Shown here in pieces: positions 43,993 to 52,007 of a stretch of DNA of 64,000 nucleotides. The translations under genes and the position numbers were made by a program. Position 1 is the stretch's first letter. Every line of letters starts with the position of its first letter. This stretch comes from Treponema sp. (GTDB lineage: Bacteria > Spirochaetota > Spirochaetia > Treponematales > Treponemataceae). The stretch lies in contig JAEDED010000004.1 of the NCBI GenBank assembly GCA_016293495.1, forward strand, positions 60,424 to 124,423, read 5' to 3'. Below the pieces are notes generated by a model, which saw only the letters and a program-made list of their open reading frames with translations, was not told the DNA's origin and made no database searches.

Positions 43993-46170
43993 TCAGTTTT
44001 CCCCGCCGTATTTCTTTTTAAGCCGCAGAAGATTTTCTTCTTCGCTTAATAATTCGCTTTCTGTTTTTTCAACAAATGGAATAAGATAAATTACAAATTC
44101 AGTTTCTACAGTCGAGGCGACTTTTTTCTTGAAAAGCAATCCTAGAATCGGAATCTTTCCAAGAACAGGAACGCGTTGTTCAGAAACATCTTCTTCCGTC
44201 TGAAAAAGTCCGCCTATTACCACAGGCTCTCCGCTTTTTGTTCTTACATTTGTACTCACTTTCTTTTCGGAAGTAGTTGGAGGCGGAGTTGTGTCGGTTC
44301 CTTTTGTGCTTGAGGAAGATTCTGAGTTTCCCTGCTTGGAAACCTGCGCGTCAACCTTAACCGTTACCATTCCGTCTCCGCTTACCCATCCATTGATAGA
44401 AAGAGTAAGGCCGCTGGAAATTTCTCTTGTCGTGCTTGTATACAAGTCGCCTTTTGTATCAACGATAATATCGCGGTAACGAGTTGTGTTTGTATTTGAA
44501 AAACTTAAGGACTCGCCGCTTATTCCGTTGATTGTCGTATCGGCAAGCACTCTGGATTTTCCCTCTGAAAGCTCTGCGTTAAGGCTGCCTGCAAACTGAA
44601 CTCCGAATTTTGATATTATGTCAAAGTTAATGTTGAATATGTTTGAGACGGCTCCGCTCCATGAATATCCCGAATCTGCCGTTGTGTCGCCGATGTTTAA
44701 CGATGCGCCCCAGTTTAAGCCTTCCGTTTTCTGCCTCTGTATTACCAAAAGCTGATACTTAATCTGCTGCCTTGGTCTGTCAATTTCCCTAAGATTTTCT
44801 ATAAATATTTCATACTGTTTTTCTGTACCGCTGAAAAATACCAGGGTCGGCTCATTCGTTTCTGTTATGCTTTCCCTGCTTACAGAAGGCGGAAGAGATT
44901 TTATAAGCTCTTCGCTCTTTATGTATTTTAGCCTTACCGCTTTATTCTTTTTCTGACTGTCTATGATGCTTATAAAATCAGAAAGCTTTGCCTCGCTTTC
45001 ATCAGTTACCTGCGTTACAAAGCCATTGTCGGACGGAAGCATTATCATGTCAGATAAAAGAAGTGTTTTCGGAATCAGACTCACAGCATCTTTCGCGCTT
45101 ACATTTTCAAAATAGAAGCTTTTGTAATTTCTGTCATCAAGAGGAACATCAATCTGTTTTATGAATTCTTCAATCGGATTAATCTCAGACATGCTTCCTG
45201 TAAGAATAAGGGAATTGGAGCTTTTATCCTGCTTAATAAATCCCTGCGCGTTAAGCTCATTCGGAAGAAGCGTAATAAGTGTTTCAATACTTATATTTTT
45301 AACCTTTAATATTCTGGTTTCTTTATACTTTTTTATAACATCTTTTTTCTGAATCTCATAAATATAATAAATGTTTTCTGTTACAGAAAAATCACAATTG
45401 CATTGATTAAGAATCAGGGAAAGAAGCTCTTCAAAACTTTTGTCCGTATACGACATGTTTTCTAAGGTAACATTAGGCCTTGAAAGAAGAGAGTATTCTT
45501 TGCTTCCTTTCTTAAAGAGCGTTTCCATGACATTTACAAAAGACGCTTTTTGGATGTTGCAGGAGAACTTTCCGTCAACTTCAGACATGGTAAAAATGTC
45601 TATGCTGCGTTTATTTAAGGTTCCGGCACTTTTAGTTATGTAAAAGCCGTCTGCAATCCGTTCAAGACCGAATCCAGGAAGCTTTACAATCGTAAGATTT
45701 AAAACATCTTCAAGGCTTGCCTCTGACACCCGGATCGTTACAGTAGCATTAGGAAGATTGTCAAATAAAATTGTCCTGTTTGTATAACGGGAGAGCATGT
45801 TGATGAACGGCTCAACCTGGACATTTTCTGTATTTATTGAAAGCTTACCATTAGCATTTGAATTGATTCTTACTTTAGTGACAGAATAAACACCGTCACT
45901 CTTTTCTACATATAGCTGACAGTGCTTCGCAAAGCGGTTTAATGCAGTCTCAAAATTTTTGTCCTCAAAACGGAATGTTGCGTTTCCAGTAACGGTTTCA
46001 TCAATGATTACAGATTCGCCGCAAACCTCCGCCACAGAATATATGATGTCAGGGATTTTTTGATTCCTAAAGTCCATGTATATGGAAGAGTCAGTTTCCT
46101 GAGCATAAAGAGAACTCAAGGAAAGAGTGAATAAAATGTATATCAGAAATTCTGCATAAAGTCGTTTCAT
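43993..46170 (-). CDS. gspD: GspD secretin
   Basis: 725 residues. Signal peptide (IYILFTLSLSSLYAQ); several N-type ring domains (e.g. YMDFRNQKIPDIIYSVAEVC, NVSAKDAVSLIPKTLLL); C-terminal secretin domain from ~470 with RQQIKYQLLVIQ and the signature VPVLGKIPILGLLFKKK. A Ser/Thr-rich loop (SESSSSTKGTDTTPPPTT) lies within the barrel. It forms the outer-membrane channel. Overlaps gspO by 4 bases. Confidence 0.95.
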   Translation of the reverse strand: MKRLYAEFLIYILFTLSLSSLYAQETDSSIYMDFRNQKIPDIIYSVAEVCGESVIIDETVTGNATFRFEDKNFETALNRFAKHCQLYVEKSDGVYSVTKVRINSNANGKLSINTENVQVEPFINMLSRYTNRTILFDNLPNATVTIRVSEASLEDVLNLTIVKLPGFGLERIADGFYITKSAGTLNKRSIDIFTMSEVDGKFSCNIQKASFVNVMETLFKKGSKEYSLLSRPNVTLENMSYTDKSFEELLSLILNQCNCDFSVTENIYYIYEIQKKDVIKKYKETRILKVKNISIETLITLLPNELNAQGFIKQDKSSNSLILTGSMSEINPIEEFIKQIDVPLDDRNYKSFYFENVSAKDAVSLIPKTLLLSDMIMLPSDNGFVTQVTDESEAKLSDFISIIDSQKKNKAVRLKYIKSEELIKSLPPSVSRESITETNEPTLVFFSGTEKQYEIFIENLREIDRPRQQIKYQLLVIQRQKTEGLNWGASLNIGDTTADSGYSWSGAVSNIFNINFDIISKFGVQFAGSLNAELSEGKSRVLADTTINGISGESLSFSNTNTTRYRDIIVDTKGDLYTSTTREISSGLTLSINGWVSGDGMVTVKVDAQVSKQGNSESSSSTKGTDTTPPPTTSEKKVSTNVRTKSGEPVVIGGLFQTEEDVSEQRVPVLGKIPILGLLFKKKVASTVETEFVIYLIPFVEKTESELLSEEENLLRLKKKYGGEN

Positions 46171-46592
46171 AAAATTCTCCTGCAGAATATTTCAGAAATT
46201 AAATATCCGATTGTTACAAAAGGAGCGAACGGAATTTTTTTCAGTTCTCTTTTATGAAAATGACAAAAAAGAAAAAATAGTATTCCCCCAAGACAAGCCA
46301 ATATAAAAATGAAAGAGGTATTTAAGTATCCTTTGCAATAACCGATTACAGCAGCAAGTTTTACGTCCCCCATTCCAAGCCCCTTAGTGAACATGGCAAT
46401 GCACAAAAACAAAATGAAAAAGAATGCGGTGCAAAGTAATCTCGCCAAAATTTTAGACGGAGTAGTAAAAACGGTTGTAAACAGCATGAGCGCAGAAAAT
46501 CCAAAGGTAATGAAATTTGGAATACGCCCTGTGCGTAAATCGAAAAAAGAGATGACAGCCAGATATAAAAGGCATAAATATTTCAAAACCAT
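46167..46592 (-). CDS. gspO: Prepilin peptidase GspO, peptidase domain only
   Basis: 141 residues, about half the usual size. The aspartyl residues of the A24 family are in FFDLRTGRIPN and GLGMGDVKLAAVIG; several membrane helices are present. The N-terminal zinc/methyltransferase domain of PilD-type enzymes is missing. It would cleave GspG and the minor pseudopilins. First gene of the operon, ATG 46592 with ribosome site AAAGGGAAAA. Confidence 0.9.
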   Translation of the reverse strand: MVLKYLCLLYLAVISFFDLRTGRIPNFITFGFSALMLFTTVFTTPSKILARLLCTAFFFILFLCIAMFTKGLGMGDVKLAAVIGYCKGYLNTSFIFILACLGGILFFLFCHFHKRELKKIPFAPFVTIGYLISEIFCRRIL

Positions 46593-46619
46593 TAAATTGT
46601 TTTCCCTTTATATCTAATA

Positions 46620-46650
46620 AATATAGGTAAAAAAAAAAAAAAAAAGTCAA
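46620..46650 (-). promoter_or_regulatory. T2SS operon promoter with a 17-base homopolymer in the spacer
   Basis: On the - strand: -35 TTGACT (46650-46645) and -10 TATATT (46625-46620), with a 19-base spacer made of 16 T plus ACC. On the + strand the run is A17 at 46629-46645. Slippage in the run would change spacer length and promoter strength. Confidence 0.65.
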
Positions 46651-46685
46651 GACCTTTTTAAATTTTTTTGAATTTATTTTTTTTC

Positions 46686-46734
46686 TTGATTTTCATAAAA
46701 GCAATATTCTATAATCAAAATCAGAAAGGAGGTG
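46686..46734 (+). promoter_or_regulatory. Promoter and ribosome site with no gene behind it
   Basis: TTGATT 46686-46691, 18-base spacer, TATAAT 46710-46715, then AAAGGAGGTG at 46725-46734. The only ATG nearby (46749) opens a three-codon frame. This looks like the 5' end of a lost gene, or the start of an RNA gene. Confidence 0.45.
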
Positions 46735-46794
46735 CTTTAGTCCTACAAATGACAATTTGATATGTTGTGCCTTTGTCAATAGAGTAAAATAAAA

Positions 46795-46997
46795 AATGGA
46801 AGCAGCAGTCAGAAATTAATTCGGCATTTGACCATTCTGATATACGTGGATTCGGCAAAGCCTTACCTACAGGTCAATGGACCGCCTGAAAGTACTTTCT
46901 GTCTGTAGACGGGCATATCAAAATCTTTTCAGATCTGACGCCCACAAATTGAGTCGAAGATTACTTATTATCCATAAAATCCTCTGCTGCTTCCATT
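46795..46997. repeat. 203-base non-coding element with 14-base inverted ends
   Basis: AATGGAAGCAGCAG at 46795-46808 and its exact reverse complement at 46984-46997. The interior has no gene but contains internal complementarity (AGGTCAATGGACC; CTGTCTGTAGACGGG) and a repeated ATTCGGCA. It abuts the 3' side of the IS110 transposase, where some IS110/IS1111 elements keep their guide RNA; a MITE is the alternative. The whole gap 46617-47014 holds this, the orphan promoter and the poly-A promoter. Confidence 0.55.
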
Positions 46998-47014
46998 ATA
47001 TAAAAACCTATTAA

Positions 47015-48144
47015 TTAAACCGATGTTCTGGAAATATTTCCAGTCATCATCCCCCAAATAAAGCAGGAAAGTTCCCTGGCAGCCGCAGTTGTAATGACAT
47101 TATAATGAAGACCTTTTCGTTCCATACTCAGCATCTTATGTCTGATTCTCGCAATTGCCATATCTGCATATTGAATAACTAATGGGCTTTTTCCTTCCTG
47201 TCGTTGAATAAGACGTTTGCTTTTTGCAAAACAAAGGCGTCCGTATTTTATGCTTTTTGCCGACTCAATAAGCAGCTGCCTTACTCTTGAATTCCCAGCT
47301 TTCGTTATTGCCGTATGCCGTACTCTTAATCCGCTAGAATTTTCACCCGGACACAGTCCTATATAATTTGAAAATGCTTTTGCATTAGAGAACCTTGAAA
47401 AGTCTCCCACTTCAGCTACAATACTCACTGCCGTAAGATAATCAATTCCTGTAAAACATATAAGCTTTTCAACATCATTTTTTATTTCAGAATTTTCTGC
47501 CATCTGTTTTATTTGTGCATCAAGTCGTGCAACTTTTGCCATAAGTTCATTTACTTCCGAAAAATATTCTTCAAAGGCAAGTTGTAGCCATTTATCCTTA
47601 AACTGAACTGTTCTTAGCCATTCAAAATGACTCTGTGTCCAATAAGAACCTTTTTCTGGATAAATCATTCCCATTCTTAACAGAAAAGAAAGGAGTTCCT
47701 GTTTTGCTTTCTTAAGCTGACGTTTTTTGCTGCATCTCGCTCTGGTAAATTCTTTCATGGCCTCAATTTTTTCACTTGGAATTACAACCTGCTTAAATGT
47801 TTTATATGCAAGAGTCTGAGCTAACAGGCGTGCATCTCTACGGTCAGTTTTTATTCTTGGTCCATTCGGTTTATAAATTGTTGAAGGTGCTATTACAACG
47901 CAGGGAAAGCCAGCTTTTTGTAAATCTCGGCAAAGTTTATAACCGGTAGGTCCAGCTTCATAACCAATAAGGATGGGGAAATCAGAGCCGGTTGTTTTAA
48001 TAACGGATTTAATGTAATTGATTGCATTCTTTGAACCAGCTTCACTTTTATGTTCTGCGAAAAAACTGTTTTTTCTTTTGCATAAGCGCAGTAAGAATAA
48101 GAATTTTTGTGGACATCAATCTCAATGTAAATTATACTATTCAT
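47015..48144 (-). pseudogene. IS110-family transposase, frameshifted
   Basis: The N-terminus (from ATG 48144: YIEIDVHKNSYSYCAYAKEK) has the first Asp of the DEDD RuvC-like domain. After about residue 30 the frame is lost near a T-run (~48060-48070); the other frame then continues uninterrupted through LIGYEAGPTGYKLCRDL, KTDRRDARLLAQTLA and into the C-terminal Transposase_20 part (FTGIDYLTAVSIVAEVGDFS, GLCPGENSSG). One base change therefore splits an otherwise complete ~375-residue gene. Programmed frameshifting is not usual in IS110, so a pseudogene is most likely. Confidence 0.85.
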
Positions 48145-48206
48145 GTAGTGTCACCTTTTTGCATGAGGTAATGTCATGTAATTCTCGTGGCGCTCGCAAC
48201 AAGTCC

Positions 48207-48237
48207 CGCTCATTATTGGAAACCCAATTTACGAGCG
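48207..48237. repeat. Hairpin at the rsgA 3' end containing a dispersed 17-mer
   Basis: CGCTCATTATTGG and CCAATTTACGAGCG pair around a short A-rich loop, directly after the rsgA stop (gene on - strand). The 17-mer AACCCAATTTACGAGCG at 48221-48237 also occurs at 16280-16296 at the end of the HAD gene. Confidence 0.5.
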
Positions 48238-49197
48238 CTATTCGTCGAAGTCCCCGGTTTTCATTTCATGCGTAATGCGCTTCCAGCTTTCATATCTGTC
48301 TTCAGTGATTACTCCTGAATAAACCGCTTCAAGAATCTTACAGCCCGGCTCGTGAAGGTGAGAGCAGCTTGTTCCGAATTTGCACTGGCCGAGTAAAGGT
48401 TTCATTTCTGGAAAGTACAATGCAACATCTTCCCATTCGATTTCGTGAAGAATGAACCTTCGGATTCCTGGTGTGTCGATTAGGTCAGCTGTGGAATTTT
48501 CTTTACCTGTAATTTTTTTATCTAACTGCAGGTGCATCAAAGTTCCTTTTGTTGTTGTGTGCTGACCGCGTCCGTATTTTTGAGAGAGTTCTCCGGTACG
48601 TTGAATGCAGGTTGAGTCGAGGGCGTTAACGATGCTTGATTTACCGACACCTGACTGTCCTACAAGGGCAGTTTTTTTATTTTCGATTAATGCTGCAAGT
48701 TCTTTTAAGCCGTCACCAGTTCTGGCAGAAACTTTCATCACTTTGTAGCCGAGTTCTTCCCATGTATTGATTCTTTTTAAAAAGTCAGGGTCTTCTGCGC
48801 CTTTAACGTCGCACTTGTTGCATACAATAATCGGTGTAATTCCTGCAACGTCGGCCTGGATTAATTCCCTGTCAATAAAGCGCGGGCGGAACGGAGGTTC
48901 GTTCGGAGTTGTTACTAAAATAAGATAGTCTAAGTTACTTGCAAGAAGCTGCGGTGCGTTTCCTTTTATGTTCCATCTTGCAAATGTGTTTGTGCGTGGA
49001 ATTAAATTTATGACCTGTCCTTTTTCGTTATCAAGGGAATCTGCTTCAACTTCAACAAAATCGCCGGGAGCAAGAGGGTTGTAAAACTTTTTGTCTGTTT
49101 TAATAACTTTCCCTTTGATTGAACACTGGCGGATAACTCCGTCGTCACACTCGCAGGTAAAAAGATTGTTTGTTCCGGTTAAGACTAGTCCACGCAT
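48238..49197 (-). CDS. rsgA: Ribosome small-subunit GTPase RsgA
   Basis: 319 residues. OB-fold N-terminus, then circularly permuted GTPase motifs: G4 IVCNKCDVKG, G5 region VSARTGDG, G1 LVGQSGVGKSSIVN, G3 LIDTPGIRRF; the C-terminal zinc knuckle is CKFGTSCSHLHEPGC. RsgA helps mature the 30S subunit. On the - strand TATAAT (49209-49204) ends 6 bases before the ATG, so the mRNA is probably leaderless. A decayed IS110 lies downstream. Confidence 0.94.
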   Translation of the reverse strand: MRGLVLTGTNNLFTCECDDGVIRQCSIKGKVIKTDKKFYNPLAPGDFVEVEADSLDNEKGQVINLIPRTNTFARWNIKGNAPQLLASNLDYLILVTTPNEPPFRPRFIDRELIQADVAGITPIIVCNKCDVKGAEDPDFLKRINTWEELGYKVMKVSARTGDGLKELAALIENKKTALVGQSGVGKSSIVNALDSTCIQRTGELSQKYGRGQHTTTKGTLMHLQLDKKITGKENSTADLIDTPGIRRFILHEIEWEDVALYFPEMKPLLGQCKFGTSCSHLHEPGCKILEAVYSGVITEDRYESWKRITHEMKTGDFDE

Positions 49198-49202
49198 AAG
49201 TT

Positions 49203-49743
49203 AATTATAAATTGTAAAAGAAAAAAATAAAAGTGTTAAATACCAACAAAAAACGGCTTACGAGCCTGTCCGTCTGATCCTCGATGAGAAACGTAAGTGG
49301 TGTCCGACTCATTCCGCTTCGCTACATTCGCGAACGTTTCAAATCTGCGGTCAGACCGGCCAGTCTCTACGCCGTTTTTAATGGTATTAACATTTTTGTT
49401 AGTACTTTTACAATTTATAAGTAAAAAGCATAAAAAACGGCTTACGAGCCTGTCCGTCTGATCCTCGATGAGAAACGTAAGTGGTGTCCGACTCATTCCG
49501 CTTCGCTACATTCGCGAACGTTTCAAATCTGCGGTCAGACCGGCCAGTCTCTACGCCGTTTTTAATGGTATTAACATTTTTGTTAGTACTTTTACAATTT
49601 ATAAGTAAAAAGCATAAAAAACGGCTTACGAGCCTGTCCGTCTGATCCTCGATGAGAAACGTAAGTGGTGTCCGACTCATTCCGCTTCGCTACATTCGCG
49701 AACGTTTCAAATCTGCGGTCAGACCGGCCAGTCTCTACGCGTT
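49203..49743. repeat. Tandem foldback repeat array, period 184 bases, ~2.7 copies
   Basis: Units begin AAAAAACGGCTTACG at 49248, 49432 and 49616. Each has a ~132-base foldback (ends AAAAACGGC and GCCGTTTTT, inner pairs CCGTCTGA/TCAGACCGG and GAAACG/CGTTTC) followed by a ~52-base AT-rich spacer. The third copy ends in an altered border (TACGCGTTATTTTT) against parE. The bases 49203-49246, the rsgA promoter side, are an inverted ~80%-identical copy of the spacer. Apparent open frames across it have no ribosome sites and merely repeat, so I do not call genes. Confidence 0.85.
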
Positions 49744-49754
49744 ATTTTTATTCA

Positions 49755-49783
49755 TTGAAAATTTTATAAATTTCTACTATAAT
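49755..49783 (+). promoter_or_regulatory. parE promoter, probably leaderless
   Basis: TTGAAA 49755-49760, 17-base spacer, TATAAT 49778-49783. Predicted +1 is 49790, the A of the ATG. No Shine-Dalgarno. Confidence 0.7.
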
Positions 49784-49789
49784 TATGTT

Positions 49790-51991
49790 ATGGGTGGAAA
49801 AATTTCAAAAGTGTCCGCAGCTAAGGTTTCGGACAAAACAAAGGCGAAGTCTGCCTCAAAGACTTCAGACAAATCAACTGTAAAAAAGACTGTGGCAAAA
49901 CCGCTAGCTAAAGCCTCTGCAAAAGTAGCGCCTGCTAAGAAGGCTGCTTCTGCAAAAGCTCCTGCTAAGGCAGCTGCAAAACCTGCTGCTAAAAAGCCAA
50001 AAGCAGGTGTAGACGAAAACGGAACATTCCGTGCATGGGACAATGCAAAATCTGTTGCAAAGAAACCTGCAGAAAAAAAATCAGATTTCGTTCCGGGAAC
50101 AACAGCAGAACAGACTGCAAAAAAACTTGCTGCAGCAAAGGCAATTGATCCGGGAGCAAAGGCCGCTCCAAAAAAAGTTGCAGCATACACAGACGATCAG
50201 ATTAAGCACCTTGATGCTCTTGAACATATTCGTCTCCGTTCGGGAATGTATATCGGCCGTCTTGGTGACGGTTCAAACCAGAACGATGGTATTTACGTTT
50301 TATTAAAAGAAGTAATTGATAACTCAATCGATGAATACATCATGGGCTTCGGTAAAAAAATCGAAGTTTCAGTTAAAGATAATCGTGTAAAAGTTCGTGA
50401 CTACGGTCGCGGTATTCCGCTTGGAAAAGTTGTTGAATGTGTATCAGAAATCAACACTGGTGCTAAATATAATGACGATGTTTTCCAGTTCTCTGTAGGT
50501 ATGAACGGTGTCGGTACTAAAGCAGTTAACGCTCTTTCTTCATACTTCCGCGTTATTTCTATTCGTGACGGCGAATGCTGTGAAGCCATTTTTGAAAAGG
50601 GAAAGTTAAAGACACAGCGCAATGGTAAGTTAAAAGATAAACAGCCTAACGGAACATTCTTTGAATTTGTTCCTGATGAAGAAGTGTTCGGAAAATATTC
50701 ATTCAACATGGAATATGTTGAACGCCGTATGTGGAACTACGCATACTTGAATGCAGGCTTAACATTAAAACTTAACGGAAAAGATTTTGTAAGTCAGAAT
50801 GGCCTACTTGACCTTTTGCAGAACGAAATCGAAGAAGAAAGCCTTTATCCTGTCGGAAGCTACCGAGGAGAACACCTCCAGTTTGCGTTCACCCACACAA
50901 ACGCTTATGGTGAAAATTATTTCTCATTCGTAAACGGTCAGCACACATCAGATGGTGGAACTCACCTTAATGCTTTCAAAGAAGGATTCCTTAAAGGTGT
51001 CAACGATTTCTTCCATGCAAATTATAAATCAGAAGATGTCCGTGAAGGTATTACAGCTGCAATTCTTGCAAAAGTAAAAGATCCTGTTTTTGAATCACAG
51101 ACAAAAAATAAACTTGGTAACACAGACATCCGTCAGTGGATCGTAAGTGAAACTCAGTCTGGTCTTGATGACTGGCTTCATAAAAATCCAAAAGCTGCAG
51201 AACGCTTAAAGGAAAAAATCGAACACAACGAAAAGATGCGTACTGAACTTGCAAGTGTTAAAAAACTTGTACGTGAACAGACAAAGAAAAACTCAATTCG
51301 TATCGAAAAACTTGATGACTGCCGCTACCATCTTGGCGACGGACCAAAGGGTGCCAATTCAATGATTTTCATTACCGAAGGACTTTCTGCATCTGGTGTA
51401 ATGACTCATTCCCGTGATGCAAATACACAGGCAATTTTCAGTCTCAAGGGTAAGCCTGAAAACATGTACGGTAAAAAACAGAGTGACATCATCAAAAACG
51501 ATGAGCTGTTCCAGCTTATGAGCGCTCTTGGAATTGAAGATTCAGTTGAAAACTTACGCTATTCAAAAATCGTAATTGCAACCGATGCCGATAACGACGG
51601 ATTCCACATCAGAAATCTTCTCCTGACATTCTTCCTTGGTTACTTTGAAGAACTTATTACAACAGGTCGTGTATACATTCTTGAAACTCCATTGTTCCGT
51701 GTAAGAACAAAGAAAGAAAATATCTACTGTTATTCAGAAGAAGAACGTGATGCAGCTCAGGTAAAGCTTGGAAAGTCTTCAGAAACTTCACGCTTCAAAG
51801 GACTTGGAGAAATCAACCCAAGTGAGTTCAAGCAGTTTATTGCACCGGAAACAATTCATCTTACACCTGTAGAAATCAGTCAGCTTAAAGTTATTCCACA
51901 GCTTCTGTCTTTCTACATGGGAAAGAACACTCCAGAACGCCGCGCGTTCATCGAAAAGAACTTGTTGTCGAATGCAGAGATAGATGTATAA
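49790..51991 (+). CDS. parE: DNA topoisomerase IV subunit B (ParE/GyrB family) with Lys/Ala-rich N-terminal tail
   Basis: 733 residues. Residues ~1-125 are Lys/Ala/Pro-rich, histone-H1-like (AKKAASAKAPAKAAAKPAAK). Then the GHKL ATPase: EVIDNSIDEY, DYGRGIPLG, SVGMNGVGTKAVNAL; the TOPRIM domain reads ITEGLSASGVMTHSRD (family EGDSAGG) and DADNDGFHIRNLLLTFF. It ends LLSNAEIDV without the long GyrB tail. A start at 49652 would translate the repeat array and is rejected; ATG 49790 fits the promoter. parC follows 16 bases later, supporting topo IV. Confidence 0.85.
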   Translation: MGGKISKVSAAKVSDKTKAKSASKTSDKSTVKKTVAKPLAKASAKVAPAKKAASAKAPAKAAAKPAAKKPKAGVDENGTFRAWDNAKSVAKKPAEKKSDFVPGTTAEQTAKKLAAAKAIDPGAKAAPKKVAAYTDDQIKHLDALEHIRLRSGMYIGRLGDGSNQNDGIYVLLKEVIDNSIDEYIMGFGKKIEVSVKDNRVKVRDYGRGIPLGKVVECVSEINTGAKYNDDVFQFSVGMNGVGTKAVNALSSYFRVISIRDGECCEAIFEKGKLKTQRNGKLKDKQPNGTFFEFVPDEEVFGKYSFNMEYVERRMWNYAYLNAGLTLKLNGKDFVSQNGLLDLLQNEIEEESLYPVGSYRGEHLQFAFTHTNAYGENYFSFVNGQHTSDGGTHLNAFKEGFLKGVNDFFHANYKSEDVREGITAAILAKVKDPVFESQTKNKLGNTDIRQWIVSETQSGLDDWLHKNPKAAERLKEKIEHNEKMRTELASVKKLVREQTKKNSIRIEKLDDCRYHLGDGPKGANSMIFITEGLSASGVMTHSRDANTQAIFSLKGKPENMYGKKQSDIIKNDELFQLMSALGIEDSVENLRYSKIVIATDADNDGFHIRNLLLTFFLGYFEELITTGRVYILETPLFRVRTKKENIYCYSEEERDAAQVKLGKSSETSRFKGLGEINPSEFKQFIAPETIHLTPVEISQLKVIPQLLSFYMGKNTPERRAFIEKNLLSNAEIDV

Positions 51992-52007
51992 CGCTTAAGG
52001 AAAAATT

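Noticed and set aside
38389..46592. Type IV pilus operon
   Set aside because: No PilT or PilM; GspG has the calcium-loop C-terminus of T2SS pseudopilins and GspE has the zinc motif. Some resemblance of the platform protein to PilN/O/P remains.
46453..46650. 65-residue open frame across the T2SS promoter
   Set aside because: It starts with a poly-Phe run coded by the homopolymer and overlaps gspO in another frame.
49236..49680. Two ~90-residue repeated open frames on the - strand
   Set aside because: They are translations of the tandem foldback array, have no ribosome sites and share identical sequence only because the DNA repeats.
49248..49743. CRISPR array
   Set aside because: Units are 184 bases with identical spacers, far outside CRISPR repeat-spacer structure, and there are no cas genes.
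49652..49789. Longer parE start
   Set aside because: It would translate the repeat unit and the promoter; ATG 49790 matches the predicted transcription start.
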